A stretch of 64,000 nucleotides of DNA from Hamiltosporidium tvaerminnensis (Eukaryota > Microsporidia > Dubosqiidae): positions 620,001-684,000 of the forward strand of contig JAKIMF020000007.1 in the NCBI GenBank assembly GCA_022605425.2, written 5' to 3'. The notes below the pieces were generated by a model. The model ran no database searches, had not been told where the DNA came from, and saw only the letters and a list, made by a program, of their open reading frames with translations. Shown in pieces: positions 22,106 to 33,200 of this stretch (positions within the stretch are counted from its first letter, which is position 1; every line of letters begins with the position of its first letter). Both the position numbers and the translations under genes were made by a program.

Positions 22106-23320
22106 AGATTTCTATTAAAATAAGACCCAACTCATTAGCCAATTAGTCATAGTTTCTAATTTTAAGTTTCAATTATTTAAGTGATTCTGTGAGGTGATTC
22201 TTGCTTCAATGATAATTATAATTTTCTTTTGTATAAAATAAATATATCGGGTCTACTATTCTGAATCTTGGCATCAGTGTTTAGTAAGGTGTTCACTCTT
22301 ATCTCTGCATACTCTTGGTAATTATTTTTTAAAATGAGTTGCTCCTCATTTGGTTGTAATGCTTACTCTATATCTATTTAGTAGGGGTAAGTGTATGCAT
22401 CGTATCACTTGATTATTTTGTCTAGTATATTCATGAAAAGGTATTTCTAACATCGAATTGACGAAAATATCTACCGTATTTCCAGACCAATGCTAAGGTG
22501 ACACACTATGTCTTCGTACCAGAATAAATGTATATCCTATATTCTTGTAAAACCACTTTCTTACGAAGGGCCTTGTATTTCTTATATTTAGCTATTCCAG
22601 AATAGCCGTTGACACACGACCACATTTTTTCTTGTATTATATAACTTATAATGTAATTTTATTGTTCTGCTTTGTTATAACGTTTAGCTGAATGATATTT
22701 CTCTAGTTTATTATTATTAAGTTTCTCTGCTACTTCGTATAAAGATTTTAGGAACTTGTTTAATAGTACATAATAAGCTTAATTATTAGTATAAAGTTTT
22801 AAGATTCATGCTTTCCTGATTAATGTTTTTGTAGATGTTTCCAGAATCCAAGAGTTGCGGAATAATACATACGCTTTTGGCCTCAACACTATGCAACTCA
22901 CTCCATAATTCCTTAAAGAATCATATAAAAGTTGTTTACATCATATGCGTAGTTGTTGTTCTTTACAACAGTGCATGCATTTATTAGGTAACATTGAGCA
23001 GTTGCTAACTCTAATTCAAAGTACTCCTAGATGATGATTTTTTTAGAATATTGTATCTTTATTGATTGATATAAATATATTTCTTGCATTGAATCTCGTG
23101 CGACAAAGTCTTTCTACTCGTGCCAAGTGAAGTCTATATGTCCTCAAATGACTTAGGCTTTGCTATTTCTTTGTGATGGTCTATCATTCCAAGGTATTAG
23201 TTCCTTAATTTCTTTAAGAAGAGTAGAAGTATATTTACATCACGAATCATTCTTGGCCATTTCTCTATATATATTTCTAATTACATTTTTACATAAACAT
23301 TTTCACCTCCTACATCTGCA
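22106..23320 (-). mobile_element. Decayed copy of the R4-type LINE, endonuclease to RT end
   Basis: Collinear with about 7540-8730 of the full-length LINE and in the same orientation. Recognisable shared blocks include AATAAGACCCAACTCATT, CACTCTTATCTCTGC and GTGCGACAAAGTCTTTCTAC (compare GTGTGACAAAGTCTTTCAAC in the intact copy). Numerous indels and substitutions make it a much older insertion than those at 3213 and 7076. Confidence 0.8.
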
Positions 23321-23324
23321 TACT

Positions 23325-23405
23325 TTATTTAAAAGTATTAGATGTTTTTAAATCAGAGGCAAGTGTTACATTGTTTTCATGAGATCATGGGGTCCTATGT
23401 TTACC
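23325..23405 (-). mobile_element. 3' end fragment of repeat A, internally deleted
   Basis: It carries the repeat A terminus (CTTTATTTAAAAGTATTAGA on the plus strand, then GGCAAGTGTTACATTGTTTTC). It then jumps to the internal CATGGGGTCC and CCTACACTTTC boxes, so most of the core is deleted. Confidence 0.7.
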
Positions 23406-24146
23406 CTACACTTTCAAAATGAAGGGTAATAAATATAAATTTGTTCTTTTAATGTTTAGATTACTGCTGTATTTTTTTGCAATTAATTTCTCATTTAAGC
23501 CATAGAGACTGTTTTTAATTTGATACCGTATTAAATTCAGAAAAAAAATCACATCTTTTTCGAATGTTCGGGATTTTACGGTAGAATATATGAAATAGCA
23601 TATAATATAACAAGAGCGGTAGAAATCTCTAAAATTCAAGAAATATATGAAATATTGTATAAGAAGCAACAAATGAGAACTAAATGACATAGGAAGAGCA
23701 AGTTCTTTATGAATAGCGAGACTAAGTACAAATTTTCCTGAAGCAATTATCATAATTTAAAGAATAAACACATTAAACAAATTCATATCAAACAATAAAT
23801 ATATTTTTTAAATCTAACCTGAGAAAAAAAATGTCATTCACATATTTCTTAACACATTAGGACAAAAATTACATTAATTTTAGAAAAACACAACTTAACA
23901 AACCCTAAATAATTCAACAACATATTTTTTATACTTCTTTATTTAATCTCAATATTATTCATTACTCTCTCTAATACCGACACATTACCATATAATCACA
24001 CAATCTCAAGAATCTTATAATCGAAAACTATAATGATCTCGTTATATAAATATCAGAATAACACAATTATATTCCATTATCTATATATCTAGTTGATTTA
24101 TCTTATTATCCAAGACAGTTTAAAGGGGATTGCCTAGCCCCAATAC
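23406..24146. other. Spacer, no assured gene
   Basis: A 115-codon hydrophobic frame on the minus strand (23406-23753) has no recognisable domain and no CCC start context. I do not call it a gene. Confidence 0.4.
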
Positions 24147-24986
24147 TTAGACAACAAAGTCCTTATCATTTTCCAACAAATTATCTTCAATAAAATATTT
24201 TTTAGGATATTTCAATACTAAAATATTTACTTTGTTGTTTAAAATGTAATACCATTCCAGTATATTCATATAAAAATTTATTGCGACATTCTTTAAGGTA
24301 TTTAGCGAGAATATATTTGATAGAATCTTTAATATTTTCGATTTTAATATCACGAATAGAATCTTCTTTAATATTTCCCATTTAAATATCTCTAATAAAG
24401 TCATTAATATTTCTGATCTGCATATCTCAAATAGAGTCTTCTTTATTATTTTCCATGCTAATATCTCTAGTATAATCTTTTTTACTATATTTAAATTGTA
24501 TATCTCTAGTAGAGTCTTCTTCACTGTATTCAAATTGTATATCTCTGATAGTGTCTTTAATATTTTAGATTCGAATATCTCAAACAATGTCTTCTTTAAT
24601 ATTTTCATTGAAATAATGATTAATAAATTATCCAAGATATTCTTCGATACTTTCAACAATAATTTCTCATATAATTCTTTTCTAAACACATTCTCCAATA
24701 TATTCTTCAATATATTCTTATATATAATCTCCAATATATTCTTCAATATTTCATTTGTATTAACAATTCCATTTTTAAAGATCTTCTGTAATGACCTATA
24801 AGTATAATTAAAAGAAATTATAAAAAATACATTTGAAATAATCAATAAAGAATCATTAAGGAAATCAATCACTAGATTATATGATAATCTCATTGTTCTT
24901 GTACCACCTAGAATTGTGTAATAATATATATTGAGTAGAATAGAATATGAAAAGATGAGAAGAAGTATGAATTGTAATGTTTTCAT
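24147..24986 (-). CDS. Membrane-anchored protein with 13-residue helical repeats
   Basis: The 279-residue product starts with a hydrophobic signal or anchor (MKTLQFILLLIFSYSILLNI, 1-20) and has a second hydrophobic segment at about 45-63. From about residue 80 to 245 it is built of roughly twelve tandem units near 13 residues long, pattern x-I-L-K-K-x-L-x-E-I-x-x-x (for example NTVKKTLLEIYNL, NIVKKIILEILAW, KIIKKTLFEICRS). These should form amphipathic helices or a helical solenoid. The repeat is also visible in the DNA at about 39 bp. The C-terminus is polar and acidic. The frame is intact over its whole length despite strong repeat decay nearby. There is no CCC before the ATG, so coding status is likely rather than sure. 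Family not recognised; possibly a lineage-specific secreted or membrane protein. Confidence 0.6.
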   Translation of the reverse strand: MKTLQFILLLIFSYSILLNIYYYTILGGTRTMRLSYNLVIDFLNDSLLIISNVFFIISFNYTYRSLQKIFKNGIVNTNEILKNILEIIYKNILKNILENVFRKELYEKLLLKVSKNILDNLLIIISMKILKKTLFEIFESKILKTLSEIYNLNTVKKTLLEIYNLNIVKKIILEILAWKIIKKTLFEICRSEILMTLLEIFKWEILKKILFVILKSKILKILSNIFSLNTLKNVAINFYMNILEWYYILNNKVNILVLKYPKKYFIEDNLLENDKDFVV

Positions 24987-25740
24987 AACAAATAATATTA
25001 TGTGTTCTTATATAATAAAAATTCAAAACATGTTTCATATTTCCTTATCAAATAAACAAATAATAATTCAGTAAACTATTAATATTTATTGTTTTGATAT
25101 ATTGTTCGAATACTTCTTTGGATATCTATTTTAGATATTTATTTTTATTGTTTGGATTTTTTGGTATTTTTGGTTTAGTGTTTTGAGTAATTTAATTCTT
25201 TTTTGTTTAATTTATTTCATTTTCAATCTTTAATATTTAATTCATTTAATATTCCTTAATTTCATATTTAATTCATTTAATCTTTAATCTACTATCAATT
25301 CATTTAGTTTTTAATTTATTTCATTTTCAATCTTTAATATTTAATTCATTTAATATTTAATTCATTTAATCTTTAATCTACTATCAATTCATTTAGTTTT
25401 TAATTTATATATTGATTTAATTAATCTTTAACTAATATCTAAACCCTTTAAGATATTTAATTTATTTAATTTTCAATTTAATTTATCTTCAAATATTAAA
25501 AATATAAATTAGTATAAATAAAAATACATGAATAATTATAAATCTTAAAGAAAATCTTTAATCTATTTAAAAAATATTAATTTTTTAAAAAAAACCTAAT
25601 ATTTCATTTTTTAATGAATAGCTTTATAGATATCATATATTTAAGTTCTTTCTCTATAACATACTCTATATCCTCTACCTTATATCTTCTACTATATATT
25701 TTATTATATTTATCTTCTTAATAGTTTATAATTTATCTTT
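24987..25740. repeat. AT-rich spacer with ATTCATTTAATCTTTAAT-type tandem repeats
   Basis: Between about 25190 and 25460 short words (TTTAATATTTAATTCATTT and variants) repeat, with a duplicated block of about 110 bp. No gene. Confidence 0.65.
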
Positions 25741-25749
25741 TTACATTTT

Positions 25750-25870
25750 AAATAACTAATATAACTAATATAACAAATATAACTAATATAACAAATATAA
25801 CTAATATAATTAATATAACTAATATAACTAATATAATTAATATAATTAATATAATTAATATAACTAATAA
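25750..25870. repeat. AACTAATATAACAAATAT array, left arm
   Basis: A 9-18 bp microsatellite-like array of AACTAATAT/AACAAATAT units. The same array resumes at 26599-26740 beyond the repeat A insertion. Confidence 0.8.
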
Positions 25871-26598
25871 ACTTTATTTAAAAATATCACATCTTTTTAC
25901 AATAGTGGCAAGTGTTATATTTTTTTCATGACATTAACGCAGTTCTAGGTTTAACATAAATGACTGCTACCCAACACCCCATCGGTAACCCCTGCGATAC
26001 CTACGTCCCAAAGCCGTTCATCTATCAGGTGTGTAGAACCTAATTAATAGGCGAGGCAGTTGCCCGGAGTTCGTTAATGTCCGTTGCATGGAGTGTGATC
26101 GAAGGCCGAAGCCCCCCCTGGGCTCCCCCCAAGACTATGCAGCATTACCACTTACTCTACACTTTCTGAACCCAATAAACTTCTAGCTAAGATATATTTC
26201 AGAGATTTACATGGGGTCCACCTAGACAGTGCAATGTCATACCAACAGGTATAACCTGCTACTTAGCTCTCCTGGCTTTTAATGGGTTTTATTTTTATAT
26301 CTCCCAGGCGCTAAGTCTTCTAACCCGAGTGAGCAAGGCTAGGTTTCCATGCTTTTACATGGCAATTACCTACATATTCAGCTGCGGTCTGCAATCTGGT
26401 TACATAAAAAACTACAAATAAATTTGTAGAAAAAGTTTCTCCGTTTCTTAGACCTCTCCTCCTCATAACAACTCCCATGGAACAACCGAAGATGTAGTGT
26501 GGTTTTATTCCCACCCAAAATCCAAACAATGACCTCACACCAGTTTCACACACTCATTGCCAAGCAGAAAGTTTTTTATGTGGTTATCCTCCCTCCAC
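25871..26598 (-). mobile_element. Repeat A retroposon, full-length copy 2
   Basis: About 95% identical by eye to the copies at 1605-2334 and 52009-52734, with the same termini. It interrupts the AACTAATAT array; AACTAATA occurs at both junctions, but this is also the array unit, so a target duplication cannot be claimed. The internal 77-codon frame is at 26320-26553. Confidence 0.85.
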
Positions 26599-26740
26599 CA
26601 ACTAATATAACAATTATAACTAATATAACTAATATAACAAATATAACTAATATAATTAATATAACAAATATAACTAATATAATTAATATAATTAATATAA
26701 TTAATATAACTAATAAAAACAATATAAATAATTTTATACT
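26599..26740. repeat. AACTAATATAACAAATAT array, right arm
   Basis: Continuation of the array at 25750-25870; a 101-codon Thr/Asn/Ile frame running through it is a translation of the repeats. Confidence 0.8.
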
Positions 26741-26819
26741 TTTTTTTAAAAAAACATTTATTCTTAGATTTACTATTTCTTTAGAAAAATATAATATATG
26801 TTAGTTTATAACACACTTT

Positions 26820-27256
26820 AATAAAAGATACTTATTTAACACCTCTTAATATGTATCTATACAAACAACACCCCTTTAACAAATGACTTATAAATAACAC
26901 CCTCCTATATCACTACTATTATCATTAATAACCTAGTTATACTATTATTATCAACACCCTCCTATATCACTACTATTATTATTAAAACCTTCTAACATAC
27001 TATTATCATTAACACCCTCTAACATACTATTATTATTAACACCCTCTAGCATACTATTATCACTAACACCCTCTAGCATACTATTATTAATAACACCTTC
27101 TAACATACTATTTTATTATTAACACCCTTAATATCACTACTATATTTATTAACACCCTCAAACATACTCTTATTATTATTAACACCCTCTAGCATACTAT
27201 TATCATTAACACCCTAAAACTTACTCTTATTATTCTATAATTTAATACCCCATTAA
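26820..27256. repeat. TAACACCC-rich leader of the giant ORF
   Basis: About 15 copies of AACACCCTC or AACACCTC spaced by 27-36 bp of TAGCATACTATTATTATT-like filler, all in the same orientation on the plus strand. Read on the minus strand it translates, in a broken frame, as EGVSDNSMLEGVNNNSMLEG, the same peptide type that the giant ORF encodes on the plus strand. It is therefore an inverted, decayed piece of the same repeat system. A CCCC lies 6 nt before the ATG of the giant ORF. Confidence 0.75.
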
Positions 27257-30200
27257 ATGTCAAATATAGATATATCGCTTCTTCTTAAGAAATATAAATA
27301 TTACTCAAAATTATCTAAGACACATCTTAATACTTTGATATCTTCTATTTCTACACAACCAACACATATACAACACACATTGTCATATTTTATCTTAGAA
27401 AATAATACACATAATAACGATTTAAACAGTAAGTATAGAGAATATATAAATCCATGTCATGAGAATGATATAATTCACTGTAATAACACCTCTTGTACTA
27501 ATAGAGATATAATTCATTGTAATAACACCTCTTGTACTGATAGAGATATAATTCATTGTAATAACACCTCTTGTACTGATAGAGATATAATTCATTGTAA
27601 TAACACCTCTTGTACTGATAGAGATATAATTCACTGTAATAACACCTCTTGTACTGATAGAGATATAATTCACTGTAATAACACCTCTTATACTACTGGT
27701 GATATTTTCCAGTGTAATAACACCCCATCATATAACCCTAACCTTAACCTAACCCTAAATAAACGCATAAACATACCAACCAATACCTTATTATTATATA
27801 TATTCAACACAATATCACCTATAAAGATACATAACATAATACATACACATCCCTACTACTTTAAAAACACATGTACGTATGTTTCTAAATACATAGATAT
27901 TAGAAATATATGTCCTTATATTTTAAAATACTCCTCTATTAATTATAAGTGTTATTGTAGGAATATTCTTATAGATTTGTATTTTAAGTTTTCTACAATC
28001 GGTTTACATAATTTTAATCTTGAAAATGAAATACTTTTAGAAATTAAAAATATAATTTATAGTTATATAAAGGGTGTTAGTAACAGTAGGGATATATTAG
28101 AGGGTGTTAGTGATAGTAGGGATATATTAGAGGGTGTTAATAATATGGAGTATGATTATAAGGGTGTTAGTAATAGGGTTAGTAAATTAGAGAGTGTTAG
28201 TAACAGTAGGGATATATTAGAGGGTGTTAATGATAGGTATTGTTATATAAAGGGTGTTAGTAACAGTAGGGATATATTAGAGGGTGTTAGTGATAGTAGG
28301 GATATATTAGAGGGTGTTAATAATATGGAGTATGATTATAAGGGTGTTAGTAATAGGGTTAGTAAATTAGAGAGTGTTAGTAACAGTAGGGATATATTAG
28401 AGGGTGTTAATGATAGGTATTGTTATATAAAGGGTGTTAGTAATAGGGTTAGTAAATTAGAGGGTGTTAGTAATAGGGATAGTAAATTAGAGGGTGTTAG
28501 TAACAGTAGTAACAATCAACAGGGTGTTAATAACAAAGATATACAAGAACCCTTTAACTACAATCTTACTACACAACATCCTCTTAACAACAAAACCCTT
28601 TATTATCATCTTTATACTCTTATTTCTCATAATATAGAAGATAATAACCTTTTTAAATTACTATATAATAACACCTCGATTTATCCACTTATATATTGGC
28701 TTGCTAGTATTGATATGTTATTAACACTAAGTACTAATGAAGAGGTGTTAAATGTAATAAGTAATAAGATTATTAGAAATAAGATAGAAGTATCTAATAT
28801 GGTAAAGGGTGTTAGTGATAGAGAGATGGTAGAGGGTGTTAGTGATAGAGAGATGTTAGAGGGTGTTAGTGATAGTATAGATAATTATAAGGGTATTAGT
28901 GATAGGATAGATAATTATAAGGGTGTTAACATAAGTACTAATAAACAACAGGGTGTTAACATAACTACTAATAGACAGCAGGGTGTTAACATAACTACTA
29001 ATAAACAACAGGGTGTTAATATAAGTACTAATAAACAACAGAGTGTTAACATAAGTACTAATAAACAACAGGGTGTTAATACTAACACCAATACACCTGT
29101 TATCGACTTATATAAGTCTTTTATTTATAATAACCCTTTTACTATAAATAACAGGGGTTTTAAATTACCTATTAATATACTTATATATTCTTCTTTAAGA
29201 ATTTCTACTTATAATGAAAATAACTTACTTTCTTATATTTTTAAAAAGGAAGAATTATATGAAGAGTTTGTAGTGTTGCTTGGTAAATATAGGGGTAGGG
29301 TAATGTATGAAGGTAAAGGGGTGTTAAACAACAGTAATGTAGATAAGGGGGTATTAAATAACAGTAGTATTGATAAAGGGGTGTTAAATACCAGTAGTAT
29401 TGATAAAGGGGTGTTAAATAACAGTGGTTGTGGTTATATTGAAAATAAAGGGGTGTTAGACAACAGTAGTATTGATAAAGGGGTGTTAAACAATTATAAT
29501 AATCATAAGGATTGCATAAACAGAAAAACTATAAATATAGAAAAAAATAAAAAATGCATAAAAATTGAGAAGAACAAAGATTTATTTTACAGATTTAAAC
29601 ACTTCTCTCTACAAAGTATACATTCATTTATAAATGAAAACCTTCTCATATTAGAAGAAGTTGTACCTTTCATACAGCGTATCTCTTCATTTCTACCACC
29701 AGAATTTCCTATTCTCTTCTTTTCCTCTACTTTTAATAATTCTTATAAATTATTTTATAAAGTTTTTAATAAAATGAATGTAATTGATATGAATGACATT
29801 TTATTTGGTAATGAGAATATTAGTCAGTATTTACCTTTTATAAATCTAGATGAAAGTGGTAATAGTTATAGGGGTGTTAATAATAGTGGTATTGATGATA
29901 GAGGTGTTAGTAATACATTCAATAAACAACAGGGTGTTAGTAACAATACTAGTAAACAACAGGGTCTTAGTAATAACAATACGAGCAAACAACAGGGTGT
30001 TAGTAACAATACTAATAAACAACAGGGTCTTAATAACAATACTAGTAAACAACAGGGTGTTAGTAATAACAATAACACCTCTTCTCTACCTAACAATAGC
30101 TTTATTAATATCCCCTTAATCTCTTCTTTGATACATCACCCTTTATTTATACACCTTATGTTAACACACTCTTATTTCAATAAGTATATAAATAACAGTA

Positions 30201-33200
30201 CTTTTATATTAGTATTACCTTTTACGGAAATAAGATACCTTTATTTTACTTATAAATTACCTTTATTAGGTTATTTACAGAATATTAAATGTAAAGAATA
30301 TATGTGTATTATTAAAGGGTGTAATTATAAGTGTAAAGAACATTTGTGTGATAAAATGTATTTTGAACATGACACTGTATGTTATGAAGGATGTAAGTGT
30401 GTATGTAGTTATATGGGTGTTAATGATATGAGTATGTTATGGGGTGTTATTAATAAGGAAATATTAGAGGGTTATAGAGACAAAGATATGTTAAAGGGTA
30501 TAGAGTATGTAACTACCAAATTACAGGGTGTTAATTTAAATTCTCATAAACAAAGGGATGTTAACTATAGTACTAATAAACAAAGGGATGTTAATTTAAA
30601 TACTGATAAACAAAGGGATGTTAACTATAGTACTAATAAACAAAGGGATGTTAATTTAAATACTGATAAACAAAGGGATGTTAACTACAGTACTAATAAA
30701 CAACAGGATTTTAACTACAGTACTAATAAACAACAGGATGTTAACTACAGTACTAATAAACAACGAGGTGTTAACTACAGTACTAATAAACAACAGGATG
30801 TTAACTACAGTACTAATAAACAACAGGATGTTAACTACAGTACTAATAAACAACAGGATGTTAACTACAGTACTAATAAACAACGAGGTGTTAACTACAG
30901 TACCGATAAATATCACCCCTTTAACAACAGAGATAAAGACAACATTATGCTTATAAGGAATATAATACCTCTTATTGATAGTATTAACAATTTACTTAAT
31001 AATAACACCCTTTTATTACACAGTGTTATAGAAAGGTTAGAATGTCTTATTAACAGTCTTAAAAGTAGCACCCCTTTATTTTATTATACAACTAACAGGT
31101 TATTAATAGAACACTTTTTATTACCTTTAATTCTAATACGTGTTATACCACTTATTGTAGATAACAGGTGTTATTCTTACTTACGTTTCTTCTTAGAAAA
31201 TACTTCTTCTTCTTTTATACATTCTATGTGTTATTGTATAGGAATTGAGAATATAGATGTTATGAGTGAATGTATAGTGGTTTTATCATGTGATGTAGAT
31301 AAGGTTTTAAGACATGTTATAGAACATGAAAAGGTATGTGAGTGTCTAAGGGGTGTTAATAATAAGAGTGTGTTAGAGGGTGTTAATAATAAGGGTATAT
31401 TGGAATCTGTTAATGATAAGGATATATTGGTATGTGTTAATGATAAGAGTGTGTTAGAGAGTGTTAATAATAAGGATATATTGGAATCTGTTAATGATAA
31501 GGATATATTAGAGGGTGTTAACAACACTACTAATACACCTAACTTTCTTGACAATAACACACATCCCCTTACAAACACCCCCATAGAAGGTGTTATTCCT
31601 GTAGAAACACTTAAGGAATACCTTGATAGTCCCTTTAGTGATTCTTTTATTTCTTATATATCTAAACATTACCCTTTATCTTCAATACTATTACTAACAC
31701 CCTCTTATTTACACACAGTACTTATACAACACTTAAAGTATTTCCCCAAGAATAACCTAGAAATAATTAAGTATGTTATTAACAATGTAAGTGTTATTAC
31801 TAATAATAATAATTTACTTATAAATTCTTTTTATATACCTTTTAATGAATTAGAAATATTTAAATACCTGTTAAGTATTGGAAATATAGAGTTATTGGAT
31901 ATATTTATAAGACAAAGGGAAATATACTACAGGGATAGAGGTTTAGAGGGAGAGGGTGTGTTAGTGGGAGAGTATGTTAGTAATAGGGATATTGAACAAC
32001 AGGGTCTTAGTAATAGGGATAGTAGTCAACAGGGTCTTAATAATAAGGATAGTGAACAACAGGGTCTTAGTAATAAGGATAGTGAACAACAGGGTCTTAG
32101 TAATAAGGATAGTGAACAACAGGGTCTTAATAATAGGGATATTGAACAACAGGGTCTTAGTAATAGGGATAGTAGTCAACAGGGTCTTAATAATAGGGAT
32201 GGTAAACAACAGGGTCTTAGTAATAGGGATAGCGAACAACAGGGTCTAGGTAATAAGGATAGTGAACAACAGGGTCTTAGTAATAGGGATAGTAGTCAAC
32301 AGGGTCTTAGTAATAAGGATGGTAATCAACAGGGTCTTAGTAATAGGGATGGTAATCAACAGGGTCTTAGTAATAGGGATATTGGTCAACAGGGTCTTAA
32401 TAAAAGTACTATTCAACAACAGGGTCTTAGTAATAGTACTAATACATTACACCCCTCTAACACTACTGATACTATTTATAATTATAAGCTTCTTATACTT
32501 AACACCTTTACTAACCCTACTATAGAAGAAGGTGTTATTCTATATAATATATATAAAAGTATTAACACCACTCCTTCTATTAAAGGTAATCTTATACACC
32601 AAATATGTACAACAAAGTATATAAAGTTAGATATGAGTAATAAGGTGGGTGATAAGGGTAGTAGTGTAGAAGGTAGTAATGAGACTTGTAGTAGAGAGGG
32701 TGTTAATATTAAGGATAGTAAGGATTACAATAAGGATAATAAGGATAGCAATAAGGATAATAAGGATGACAATAAGAATAACATGGATAACATTAAGGAT
32801 AGTAAGAATATTAATAAGAATAACATGGATAACAATAAGGATAATATCTCTACTCTTATATTAACACCCTCTATTTATAATATATATATTATAAGTAAAA
32901 TAAGACCCTCTGATATATCAATATATATAAGTGATATTCTTAATTACTTAGTAAGTAGTTTAGAAGAGACAGATAATAACAGTAACACTTCTATAATTAC
33001 TGGTAGTATTTTAGGTAGTAGTAATAATAGTAACACCCCTTTAGAAAACAGTACTATTAGTAACACCCCATTAGAAAACAGTATTGTTAATAACACCCCT
33101 TCAGACAACAGTACTATTAGTAACACCTCATTAAATAACAGTACTGTTAATAACACCCCTTATAATAATAATACTATGAGTAACACCCCTTTACACACCA

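Noticed and set aside
23406-23753. 115-codon hydrophobic minus-strand frame
   Set aside because: No domain, no CCC context, and it begins against a repeat A fragment; possible but unsupported.
27465-32460. CRISPR-like appearance of regularly spaced repeats
   Set aside because: Both the repeat and the intervening filler are repeated and in frame; there are no unique spacers and no cas genes, and the genome is eukaryotic.
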